From positions 1-64,000 of the forward strand of contig CALSPA010000017.1 in assembly GCA_943788115.1 (NCBI GenBank): a stretch of 64,000 nt of DNA. The letters are read 5' to 3'. A model generated the notes under the pieces. It did no database searches and was not told the DNA's origin. It worked only from the letters and a program-made list of their open reading frames with translations. Source of the DNA: an uncultured Flavobacteriales bacterium (GTDB taxonomy: Bacteria > Bacteroidota > Bacteroidia > Flavobacteriales_D > Parvicellaceae). The first letter of the stretch is position 1, and every line of letters begins with the position of its first letter. The translations under genes were made by a program, and so were the position numbers. Shown one piece after another: positions 46,672-56,531 of the stretch.

Positions 46672-47720
46672 TTAGACTTGATTTTGTTTAAAGTAAGTAT
46701 AACACCACCAATTAATGTAGATACACCTACGTTTATTAACCAAACAGAAATAGAAATAAATGGTCCTAAGATTCCAAGCGTTGTTGCTGATGTTAAATAA
46801 AGAGCAAGTGCTTCTCTCGAACCAAAATTCCCTAAAAAAGGAGAGGGGATAAACGTAACAATTCCATATAAAATTCCGATAAAAATCAAACAATATATCG
46901 CGTTAAAATCGATAGCTAAAAATTGAATTATTAAAAAATATTGTAGATAAAAAACTAAAAATCTCATAATTGAAAAAATTATGACTTTAATTTTTAGACT
47001 AGCTTTTAAACGCTTCAAGGAAGACAATCTTATGATATAATTTTTAATATATTTCACTTTTTCCAACCTATTAAAAACTAAAACTGGTTTTACGTAAAAA
47101 GAAATAAGAAAAAACAAGATAATAATGAAAACGAAAAGAAGAACTTTAAAGAAAGTTTGATTAAGCCCTACAAATGGCTTTTCAAAAAGGGTTATATAAA
47201 TCAAAGAAAGTAAACCAAAAACCATTGTTGCAATAAGTTGACCTAAATTGCCAACTGCTGTTAATGCTGTTATTTTCAACTTTTCAACATTTTTCAAAAC
47301 AAAAATTCTTCCAATAAATGTTCCTAACCTATCTGGTGTGAAAAACGCAGTGAAATTACCAACATAGACTGCCTTTAATGAAGTTATAATATTAATTTTT
47401 TTTTCTACAGAAATAAGTAACTTAAATTTTAATGCTTCAAAAAACCAATTTATAAATTGCAAACCAAGCAATAGAAAAATAAAAGCATAAAACTTGAAAG
47501 AATAAAAATCAATTGTTAGCTCATTGAATTCTAGAATTCTCTCATGAATAACATTATACAAAAAATATCCTGCAAAAAAGAAAAGAATTATTGAAATTGA
47601 ATAAAGGAGTTTATTATGTATTTTTATTTTCTCGATAATTGTAAATCTATTATTAACAAATGTAGCTTTTTGAATTGACAGATTATGATAAAATAATATT
47701 AGGAATTGACCCAGGAACAA
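46668..47720 (-). CDS. Lysylphosphatidylglycerol synthase TM region-like (flippase-type) membrane protein, start unresolved
   Basis: An integral membrane protein with about eight helices, resembling the transmembrane domain of MprF/AglD-type proteins. Recognisable segments are LKAVYVGNFTAFFTPDRLGTFIGRIFVLKN and PSPFLGNFGSREALALYL. Coordinates show the maximal open frame, which overlaps the first 46 bases of divergent ruvC and begins at a TTG. No ATG, GTG or in-frame TTG exists between there and the first helix. TACATTTG on this strand (47657-47664) looks like a -7 element, so the real start may be a rare codon such as ATT at 47639. It forms an operon with the glycosyltransferase. Confidence 0.8.
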   Translation of the reverse strand: MFLGQFLILFYHNLSIQKATFVNNRFTIIEKIKIHNKLLYSISIILFFFAGYFLYNVIHERILEFNELTIDFYSFKFYAFIFLLLGLQFINWFFEALKFKLLISVEKKINIITSLKAVYVGNFTAFFTPDRLGTFIGRIFVLKNVEKLKITALTAVGNLGQLIATMVFGLLSLIYITLFEKPFVGLNQTFFKVLLFVFIIILFFLISFYVKPVLVFNRLEKVKYIKNYIIRLSSLKRLKASLKIKVIIFSIMRFLVFYLQYFLIIQFLAIDFNAIYCLIFIGILYGIVTFIPSPFLGNFGSREALALYLTSATTLGILGPFISISVWLINVGVSTLIGGVILTLNKIKSN

Positions 47721-48229
47721 ATGTATTGGGGTTTGGAATAATTGGAGTTAGTAAAAATGAACTCTCAATAATAACATCTGGAGTTGTAAAGCTTAATAAA
47801 TTAGCAAACCATGAGCTTAAACTGAAAAGTATATTTGAGAATATTACTCAATTAATTGAAAAGTACCTTCCTGATGAAGTTGCCATAGAAGCACCTTTTT
47901 TCGGTAAAAATGTTCAATCAATGCTTAAACTTGGAAGAGCTCAAGGCGTAGCAATGGCTGCGGTTTTGATTAAAGACATTCCTATTAAAGAATATTCTCC
48001 TAGAAAAATAAAAAAAGCAATTACAGGAAATGGAGCATCATCTAAAGAACAAGTTGCTGCTATGCTTAAAACAATACTCAAACTTACAGAATTACCTAAA
48101 TTATTAGACGCTACAGATGGGTTAGCGACTGCTGTTTGCCATTACTATCAATTTAATGCTGGAGAGCAAGAAAAGAATTACTCTAACTGGAAATCGTTTG
48201 TAAAAAACAACCCAAAAAGAACAAGTTAA
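47675..48229 (+). CDS. ruvC: Holliday junction resolvase RuvC
   Basis: Cuts Holliday junctions in recombinational repair, with RuvAB. It has 184 residues. The acidic catalytic residues lie in LGIDPGTNVLGFGII, VAIEAPFFGKN and LLDATDGLATAVCHY. The family segment YSPRKIKKAITGNGASSKEQV is clear. Translation begins at TTG; the nearby ATG is out of frame. Its 5' end lies opposite the start region of the divergent membrane protein gene, and its stop codon overlaps the HIT gene end by four bases. Confidence 0.93.
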   Translation: MTDYDKIILGIDPGTNVLGFGIIGVSKNELSIITSGVVKLNKLANHELKLKSIFENITQLIEKYLPDEVAIEAPFFGKNVQSMLKLGRAQGVAMAAVLIKDIPIKEYSPRKIKKAITGNGASSKEQVAAMLKTILKLTELPKLLDATDGLATAVCHYYQFNAGEQEKNYSNWKSFVKNNPKRTS

Positions 48230-48612
48230 CCGTTTATTAAATTTGCCATTTTTTCTAATTCTTCACTAGAAACCTTTAGTTTAGGTTTAGAAAAATTCAT
48301 ATCGGAAACATTATTAATTGGAATTAAGTGAACATGAGCATGTGGAACCTCTAAACCAATAACAGAAACTCCAATTCTTTGACAATCAATAGCTTTCTCT
48401 AATTTTTTAGCCACTTTTTTTGAAAAAATAAATAATTCACCTAGTAATTCATCTGGTAAATCATATAAATAATCAATCTCTTGTTTTGGAACAACTAATG
48501 TATGTCCTAAGCTAAGTGGCATTACATCTAAGAAAGCCAAAAACTTATCATTTTCTGCAATTTTATAAGAAGGAATTTCACTATCAATTATTTTTGTAAA
48601 GATTGAGGCCAT
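48226..48612 (-). CDS. HIT family protein
   Basis: A histidine-triad nucleotide hydrolase/transferase of 128 residues. It begins MASIFTKIIDSEIPSYKIAENDKFLAFLDVMPLSLGHTLVVPK, and the HxHxH motif is HAHVHLIPI. Such proteins hydrolyse adenosine phosphoramidates. Its start overlaps the greA stop by one base, a common Bacteroidota pairing. Confidence 0.94.
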   Translation of the reverse strand: MASIFTKIIDSEIPSYKIAENDKFLAFLDVMPLSLGHTLVVPKQEIDYLYDLPDELLGELFIFSKKVAKKLEKAIDCQRIGVSVIGLEVPHAHVHLIPINNVSDMNFSKPKLKVSSEELEKMANLING

Positions 48613-49085
48613 TATCTTGAAATATTTACAATTTCGAATTGCATAACACCACCAGGGGTTTGAATACCTGCTACATCTCCCTTTTCTTTACCTAGCAAGC
48701 CTTTTGCTATTGGTGATTTAATTGAAATCTTCTTTTGACTTAAATCTGCTTCATTTTCTGCAACAAGAGTATATGTAATTTCCATACCATTGTCAATGTT
48801 CTTGATGGTAACTTTTGAAAGAATTAGCACTTTTGAGGCATCTAGCTGACTATCATCAATTAACCTTGCTGTAGAAAGTTGGTTTTTTAATTTAGAAATT
48901 CTAGCTTCAAGCATTCCCTGAGCTTCTTTTGCTGCATCGTACTCAGCATTTTCTGAAAGATCTCCTTTATCTCTCGCATCAGCTATTTGCTGTGATATTT
49001 TAGGCCTTTCAACTGTCTCAAGTTGTTTTACTTCATCCTTTAAATTCTGTAATCCTTCTTCTGTATAATAACTTACTTGTGACAT
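48612..49085 (-). CDS. greA: Transcription elongation factor GreA
   Basis: Rescues backtracked RNA polymerase by stimulating transcript cleavage. It has 157 residues from ATG 49085 (MSQVSYYTEEGLQNLKDEVKQLE). The coiled-coil tip carries the acidic pair in DARDKGDLSENAEYDAAKEAQG, and the C-terminal domain contains ISIKSPIAKGLLGKEKGD. The frame extends ten codons upstream to a non-ATG codon, which I reject because the family start is clear. Confidence 0.95.
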   Translation of the reverse strand: MSQVSYYTEEGLQNLKDEVKQLETVERPKISQQIADARDKGDLSENAEYDAAKEAQGMLEARISKLKNQLSTARLIDDSQLDASKVLILSKVTIKNIDNGMEITYTLVAENEADLSQKKISIKSPIAKGLLGKEKGDVAGIQTPGGVMQFEIVNISR

Positions 49086-49116
49086 AATTTTTAGTTTAAA
49101 TGATATATAAAACAAA

Positions 49117-49141
49117 GAAAATCCGCTAATAGCGGACTTTC
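49117..49141 (-). terminator. Hairpin between secreted protein A and greA: terminator or greA leader
   Basis: On the minus strand GAAA-G-TCCGC, loop TATTA, GCGGA-T-TTTC form a stem of nine pairs with one mismatch, followed by a T-rich stretch. It lies 40 bases after the stop of protein A and 31 bases before greA, so it may end the protein A transcript. A -7-like TATATTTG (49159-49166, minus strand) upstream would place the hairpin in the greA leader instead. Confidence 0.55.
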
Positions 49142-49182
49142 AAAACATTACATATATGCAAATATAATGATTTTTAGAAAAT

Positions 49183-51129
49183 TTAGAAACTATCTAAGTC
49201 TGGAGGTCTTACAACACCGAACCATTTCAATACTCGCTCACATCCATCCGGTACTTTTATGTGTATTAAATAAACACCACTTGCTATTGGTATCCCTGCA
49301 TAATTCTTCAAATCCCAATCAATATACGTTACCGGACTGTCTTTCTTAAACGTATTTACCAACGTACCATTTACTGTGTATATCTTAACATCACACACAT
49401 CTGGCAAATTAACCACCTTAACCACATTGTCTAACTTATTAAACTCATAGTTTGAATATGCATAGTATGGATTCGGAACTACATTCAATAATTGACATGC
49501 ACTATCTGCTGCTGCTGTATTATTTGTCTCCACTTTTATATCATCCATCGTAAATGTATAATACGGATCCCAATCATTTTCAGAATTACCCCATCCCATG
49601 TCATCTCCCATCTCTAAATATGGTGAGGCTACTCTAAGCTTTATTCTTACATCTGTCTCTATAAATGATACTGGATCTGTTGCACTTGGTTTAAGCACTG
49701 TGAGTCCAAACCCTAAATCAGATTCATTTGTCAATACCGGAATACCTGCCCACATACACGAATACCACATCTTATACAATTGACCTGTATTTGTGTAATT
49801 ATCCATGTAATGCTGGCCTGCATCATATGCCGGCATCGTTCCTTTATCATATGAATTTGGATCCTTTGATGCATTCCTAAATATATACAGGTAATGCTTT
49901 CCTCCAAATAACGGCTCTCCAAAAGCTGTGTATGCATTTCCTGATGGATTAAACATCATGTCCTTCCCTCCGTTATTCCCTAACCAGCTATCTTCTCCAT
50001 ATGCTACATTCAATCGCTCTCCTGTACTTACGTCTATTACGTATCCTGGAAACCAGCCCATTCCTCTTCCAGATATGTAATTCGCATCGTTTGGATTTGT
50101 AGATGAACTACTCGGATTTGTAGTAGGTACTCCATACTTATCTATCGATGGCATTTCTTTAACCTCCTGTTTCTTCGTACTTCCATCCCAAGATAATGAT
50201 GGATTAGATTGTGTCTCTAATACCGGACATCTTGTCCACTTTGTTCTATCTGATGTAATTACAATGTCTACTGATGATAAAAACTTCATGTCTGAATTTA
50301 TACCCATCGTACTTGATAACGCATCTGATACCAATTCATGATTACAATCGCCTCCAGCTAATAACCTGTATGGACCAAATGTCCCATCCAATATACTCTC
50401 CATTGTCTCTAAATCATCTATCCCTGGCTTATCATTCCAACTTGCTGGATCATCACAAAAATCAGGATATAAATCTACATTTGCATCTTCCTCTGCTGTT
50501 CCTGACCTTATCCAGTTCTGTGGCGTTGCTCCATCTGCATCAGGTATTCCTGTTAACCAAATTTTTGAAGAATCTGCAAACTCAACACTCGACATTAATA
50601 GCGCTGGCTTATACGTTTGACTCGGTGGCATATCCTCAGGTTCGTATTGTTCAATATTTACTGATATTCCCCACTCTGGTATTAATTGCTCATTTCCTAC
50701 CTGTATACTCTGTAGTGAGTTTACTGAATCTATCTCCGTTCCATTATCTCTAAACAACACCCATTGTGCCGTATCTAATGCCGTCCATGCTGTTGAGTTT
50801 AATGATGCTCCTGATCCTAATATCTTAAGACCATATGAACCTCCTTTAACCTGTAATGGATCAATTACCTTTACCTGAACTGGACCAAATCCGTTTTCAT
50901 ATGTTACCTCCTGTGGTGTATATTGTTCTACTATAGCTTGCTCAGACTCTGCAGTTAGTTCTAACATGTTTGTGGAATTCCCTCTACCCTCTACTCTTGT
51001 TAGTTTTGGACCACTTCCATACTCCGTTAATTGTAATGTTCCTCCTAACTCTGGTATTGGAATGTGGGGTATTCCTACATACGATACAATTGATCCTCCA
51101 CTTACTGATTTCCTTCCCGCTTTGTAAGG
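49183..51129 (-). repeat. Near-identical 1.95-kb repeat, copy 1 (3' half of protein A)
   Basis: This stretch aligns base for base with 54585-56531 at a constant offset of 5402. I count about seven single-base differences by eye. It encodes some 648 residues that are identical except for Ser/Asn in the last three. The match starts at the stop codon and ends sharply, after which the genes diverge with only short identical islands. Confidence 0.93.
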
Positions 51130-53362
51130 CTTTTGTTGTCCATCTAATGAAGAAGGATCGGATGTATCATATTCTTTATAATTATTGTAACTGTAAGAAA
51201 TAACCATAAAGTAATATTTCTTAAAGTTCACTAAAGTTAAATCCCCCTGTGCAAATGCATCTTGTGTTACTTTAAATGAATGCTTAATCCCTTCATCTGT
51301 ACCATTTACCATTTCTGTTGGAATAGCTGCACCTATGGCATCATTAAAATCATAATTAATAAGTTGAGAGATACCATCTTTAATATCACATTGAGCAATT
51401 AATCTAGCTCTATCAACATCGTTAAGCTCTGAAGGATCTACTGTTTCATCATATACTTGAAAAAGTTGATATCCTTGGAATCTATATTTATCATCCCAAC
51501 AAGGTGTGGGGTCACAAGTGTCTAAAGCGGAAATAATTGGGTCTGTTTCCACATACGCTTCAACGGTTTCTGTTTTATTCAAGTACAATAATAATTCTTT
51601 GTCTAGCTCTTGAATAGCCATTTCAGGAGAATCTGGCCCATTTAATATTCTAAAGCAGTTGTCAAATAAAGCTTGTGCTTTATCATCTGCTCTTTTAACA
51701 ACTTCGACAGATTGAAAAGGATCTCCAGAATTTGCTTTACCATAAACAACACCAAAAGTAATGTTGTTTAAAGCTCCCGGTTCTAACGTAAATGGTCCTG
51801 CTGCCTGAACAAACCTTCTGTCTCCCTTTTGAGTTGAAGTACTTCCAAACCCTAAAGGGTATTGTTCGCTCCAGAAAAACCCAGGATCTGTACCTAAAGT
51901 TCCCCAATTGAATGGATCACTATCACCAGGAAATGGGTAATCAGTAGGAATAGTAGTTGCTCCAGCAGTTGATGAATTTCCAGTAGCCCCATAAACAAAA
52001 CGGGTATTGTCTTTCCAATATCCTCTCATGTAATTATAATATTCTACTGCAGTTGTTGGATCTCCAAACGAATTTTGAGGTAATTGACCATCATAATAGA
52101 TAAATCTCCTCATTCCAAATCTTTCGTTATCAACAACAGTATCACCATAACCAATTCCTAAACCATCATATGGAATACCTTTATTTGCTTTGGCTAAGCT
52201 TATATCAGTGGTTAAAGGATTATCGATTCCATCATTATCTTGGTAAGGTCCTTCAAAGAAATCAACTCCTACTGCTGGTGGATACTCACCAATAGGATTT
52301 GCCCAAGAACCACAACCGTCATTATCAATAGCATCTGCATTATAACAATAGCCAAGACCTCTTTCAACATCACAACCAACATAGTCATCAAATGAGCAAC
52401 CTATATCACAATCTAAATAAACTGCAAAATAAGAATTGGTAAGCTCTTGAGTGGAACGGTTAATCATTTCATAATTATAAAATGTCATGGAGTTAATCTC
52501 ATCGTTAGTTGCAAATGCAAATGCTTGAGACTCTGATTTCCATACCAATTGGATCACCTCCAGTTTCTGTGTGAATATTACCCTTATCGTTAAACACCCA
52601 CCACATGTTATAATCTCCATATAATGTTACCTTTCTATTGGTTCTACAATCTATCTCTCCCGCTAAATCGTACCAAGGGTAATCACCATTTTGTGGGTCG
52701 TAAACTCCTGGAATAGATCCGGGTCTATCATAAAAAGGAGCTAAATAAAAATCTTGAAACAAACTCACATCTCCATGAGCTGGCCACGTTAAAATACTAG
52801 AAGGAATAGAATATCCTGGAAAATCTACATTTACATCACAATCTGGATTTTGGGAACATTCATACCATGAATTAAATTGCTCTACTTCTTGTCTTGTGGT
52901 AATGTAAAATTGATCGTATTTAACACATTCTTCAGGTGTAATTTCAGCTGGACCATAATCTAAATAACCTAAATTTATGTTTCCTGTACCTGGAATTGTT
53001 GACAATGGACCTGTCCAAAAATCATTACCTTGCCTGTACCTTAATGCAGCTAATTTTAGCTGATTGTTAACATCTAAGCCTCCCATCCATAGACCACCAA
53101 TATAAATTAAAGTTTCACCTGAACCAATTGGTACTTCATAAGCATTTTTACCTCTAGAACGATCTAGCCACATAGAACCACCTGTTTCAATCAATGCAGA
53201 AACATTGTTAAACTCTAAAATTTTACGACCAGTAGCAGGTGAACAACCAGCAGCTTTAGATTGCAATGAATGACTCCGTTTAGATTTTGAAGGATCGTGC
53301 CATCCATAAAATAGTTGAGGTAAAGAAATTAATAAAATAAAAAATAGAACTTCCCTTTTCAT
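49183..53362 (-). CDS. Giant secreted protein A with a T9SS-like C-terminal domain (frame broken by one insertion)
   Basis: A secreted protein of about 1390 residues. A signal peptide (MKREVLFFILLISLPQLFYG) precedes an N-terminal region shared with protein B (SALIETGGSMW, GGLWMGGLDVNNQLKLAAL, TRQEVEQFNSWYECSQ). Asp/Asn-rich segments such as DNDGIDNPLTTDIS may bind calcium. The C-terminus, VPNPYYAYS ... IYTVNGTLV ... GIPIASGVYLIHI, resembles a type IX secretion sorting domain and ends RPPDLDSF. An extra base at 52530 (absent in protein B at the same place) breaks the frame after GMEIR. I start at the ATG before the signal peptide; the frame runs further upstream but is hydrophilic. Function unknown; surface or secreted structural protein is likely. 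Confidence 0.8.
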
Positions 53363-53429
53363 TACTAAAATATTTTGAGCTACAATTTTAAAACTGGGAA
53401 ACATGATTACTTTTATTTAAATATAAATC

Positions 53430-53457
53430 AAAAAAAAGGAGTATTAAAATACTCCTT
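53430..53457 (-). terminator. Rho-independent terminator after the PorV/PorQ-like gene
   Basis: A perfect 10-base stem (AAGGAGTATT with AATACTCCTT, two-base loop) followed on the minus strand by a run of T. It lies 24 bases beyond the PorV-like stop codon and 68 bases before protein A, so protein A may have its own promoter or be expressed by read-through. Confidence 0.75.
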
Positions 53458-53480
53458 AAATTTTGAAAAATATTTAAAGC

Positions 53481-54551
53481 TTACTTCTTACCTAAATTAA
53501 TTCTTCCTCCAACAGTATGAATACCACCAAGAATAGAATGACGATAAGCATAATCTAAACCAAGAGTTGTTCCGTTTTCACCCATAGGAAAATCAACTGT
53601 AAAACCTCCTGTGGGGCCAGCTAATGCTGTAGCCATGTTTTCAGAGTTAAATATATCTTTTTCATAAACAAAACCTCCTCTTAAAACAAAGTGTGCTTTA
53701 GAAGATTTTAATACATATTTAGCGCCCAGTCTCCATTGATCTCTAGAGAAAGAATTTGAGGTGAATGTTGTACCCATTGTTAAAAGATTATTTTCATTGA
53801 AAATAAAATCATAAGATGCTCCAATATGAAGTTGAGAAGGTAATTCAAAATCACTTACTCTTTGTTGAGAGCCAATTAATAAACTAGTAGAAGGGTTTAA
53901 CATATCAATTGAAAGACCATCACCAGAAAAAGACATTGGAGGTCCAACATTTTTTAATGAAATAGCAAATTTAATATGGTCATTTTCACCAGTAACATAT
54001 CTAATTCCAGCATCAAAACCTACACCTTGAGCTCTAGTATTTGAAATTGATTGCGAAACAATTTTCACATTTAAACCACCACTTATAGAAGATGAAAATT
54101 GTTTAGCAAAAGCTAAATTAAAATTCATAGACTTAGGACTGAAATTACCAATACCTCCTTCAGGTAATTCAGTAGTAGTTATTGGAATATCACCGTAATT
54201 CATAGATGCAATAGAAATACCTATTACACTCGTTTCACCAACTCTTTGTGCTAATCCAGCACTATTCAATCCTATACCTGAAATAGAACCTAACCAATTA
54301 GTGCGACCGAAAATTATTTCAGTTTTATCTGTATATGCTAGACCTGCTACATTGGTAAAAATTGCTTCAAGACCAGTAATTGATGAAACACCTGCATCTC
54401 CCCAACCTGAACTTCTAGTCCAAGGGTTAATAAGGAGTTCAGTTGCTCCAGCAGAACCTGCTCTATCTTCATTTCCTGCATTAACACTAACAAAAGAAGT
54501 TAGCATTACAGATAAAAACATTGATTTAATTATTTTATTATTGACTTTCAT
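53481..54551 (-). CDS. PorV/PorQ family outer-membrane protein (DUF3308-like)
   Basis: A predicted FadL-like outer-membrane barrel of 356 residues with a signal peptide ending at VNA-GN. The N-terminal segment AGSAGATELLINPWTRSSGWGDAGVSSITGLEAIFTNVAGLAY fits the PorV/PorQ pattern. PorV is the shuttle of the type IX secretion system, which hands cargo to the attachment complex. Here it lies between two genes for huge proteins with T9SS-like C-terminal domains, which suggests a dedicated partner and not the housekeeping PorV. It starts 33 bases after the protein B stop and is followed by a strong terminator. Confidence 0.85.
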   Translation of the reverse strand: MKVNNKIIKSMFLSVMLTSFVSVNAGNEDRAGSAGATELLINPWTRSSGWGDAGVSSITGLEAIFTNVAGLAYTDKTEIIFGRTNWLGSISGIGLNSAGLAQRVGETSVIGISIASMNYGDIPITTTELPEGGIGNFSPKSMNFNLAFAKQFSSSISGGLNVKIVSQSISNTRAQGVGFDAGIRYVTGENDHIKFAISLKNVGPPMSFSGDGLSIDMLNPSTSLLIGSQQRVSDFELPSQLHIGASYDFIFNENNLLTMGTTFTSNSFSRDQWRLGAKYVLKSSKAHFVLRGGFVYEKDIFNSENMATALAGPTGGFTVDFPMGENGTTLGLDYAYRHSILGGIHTVGGRINLGKK

Positions 54552-54584
54552 AAAATATATTTTGTCAGTTAGTTAAATTTAAAT

Positions 54585-56531
54585 TTAGAAATTATCCAAG
54601 TCTGGAGGTCTTACAACACCGAACCATTTCAATACTCGCTCACATCCATCCGGTACTTTTATGTGTATTAAATAAACACCACTTGCTATTGGTATCCCTG
54701 CATAATTCTTCAAATCCCAATCAATATACGTTACCGGACTGTCTTTCTTAAACGTATTTACCAACGTACCATTTACTGTGTATATCTTAACATCACACAC
54801 ATCTGGCAAATTAACCACCTTAACCACATTGTCTAACTTATTAAACTCATAGTTTGAATATGCATAGTATGGATTCGGAACTACATTCAATAATTGACAT
54901 GCACTATCTGCTGCTGCTGTATTATTTGTCTCCACTTTTATATCATCCATCGTAAATGTATAATACGGATCCCAATCATTTTCAGAATTACCCCATCCCA
55001 TGTCATCTCCCATCTCTAAATATGGTGAGGCTACTCTAAGCTTTATTCTTACATCTGTCTCTATAAATGATACTGGATCTGTTGCACTTGGCTTAAGCAC
55101 TGTGAGTCCAAACCCTAAATCAGATTCATTTGTCAATACCGGAATACCTGCCCACATACACGAATACCACATCTTATACAATTGACCTGTATTTGTGTAA
55201 TTATCCATGTAATGCTGGCCTGCATCATATGCCGGCATCGTTCCTTTATCATATGAATTTGGATCCTTTGATGCATTCCTAAATATATACAGGTAATGCT
55301 TTCCTCCAAATAACGGCTCTCCAAAAGCTGTGTATGCATTTCCTGATGGATTAAACATCATGTCCTTCCCTCCGTTATTCCCTAACCAGCTATCTTCTCC
55401 ATATGCTACATTCAATCGCTCTCCTGTACTTACGTCTATTACGTATCCTGGAAACCAGCCCATTCCTCTTCCAGATATATAATTCGCATCGTTTGGATTT
55501 GTAGATGAACTACTCGGATTTGTAGTAGGTACTCCATACTTATCTATCGATGGCATTTCTTTAACCTCCTGTTTCTTCGTACTTCCATCCCAAGATAATG
55601 ATGGATTAGATTGTGTCTCTAATACCGGACATCTTGTCCACTTTGTTCTATCTGATGTAATTACAATGTCTACTGATGATAAAAACTTCATGTCTGAATT
55701 TATACCCATCGTACTTGATAACGCATCTGATACCAATTCATGATTACAATCGCCTCCAGCTAATAACCTGTATGGACCAAATGTCCCATCCAATATACTC
55801 TCCATTGTCTCTAAATCATCTATCCCTGGCTTATCATTCCAACTTGCTGGATCATCACAAAAATCAGGATATAAATCTACATTTGCATCTTCCTCTGCTG
55901 TTCCTGACCTTATCCAGTTCTGTGGCGTTGCTCCATCTGCATCAGGTATTCCTGTTAACCAAATTTTTGAAGAATCTGCAAACTCAACACTCGACATTAA
56001 TAGCGCTGGCTTATACGTTTGACTCGGTGGCATATCCTCTGGTTCGTATTGTTCAATATTTACTGATATTCCCCACTCTGGTATTAATTGCTCATTTCCT
56101 ACCTGTATACTCTGTAGTGAATTTACTGAATCTATCTCCGTTCCATTATCTCTAAACAACACCCATTGTGCCGTATCTAATGCCGTCCATGCTGTTGAGT
56201 TTAATGATGCTCCTGATCCTAATATCTTAAGACCATATGAACCTCCTTTAACCTGTAATGGATCAATTACCTTTACCTGAACTGGACCAAATCCGTTTTC
56301 ATATGTTACCTCCTGTGGTGTATATTGTTCTACTATAGCTTGCTCAGACTCTGCAGTTAGTTCTAGCATGTTTGTGGAATTCCCTCTACCCTCTACTCTT
56401 GTTAGTTTTGGACCACTTCCATACTCCGTTAATTGTAATGTTCCTCCTAACTCTGGTATTGGAATGTGGGGTATTCCTACATACGATACAATTGATCCTC
56501 CACTTACTGATTTCCTTCCCGCTTTGTAAGG
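54585..56531 (-). repeat. Near-identical 1.95-kb repeat, copy 2 (3' half of protein B)
   Basis: Partner of 49183-51129. Differences seen by eye include two in the last six codons and single changes near 55091, 55477, 56039, 56121 and 56368. Apart from the terminal Ser/Asn change, those inside the coding frame appear to be silent. Identity stops abruptly at the codon after KAGRKS on the reverse reading, where GQQF/GQQK begins to differ. Confidence 0.93.

Noticed and set aside
50274-50753. Open plus-strand frame of 159 codons, repeated at 55676-56155, encoding a His/Leu-rich protein
   Set aside because: It lies antisense within the shared module of proteins A and B, exists twice only because the module is duplicated, and has no start signal or family resemblance.
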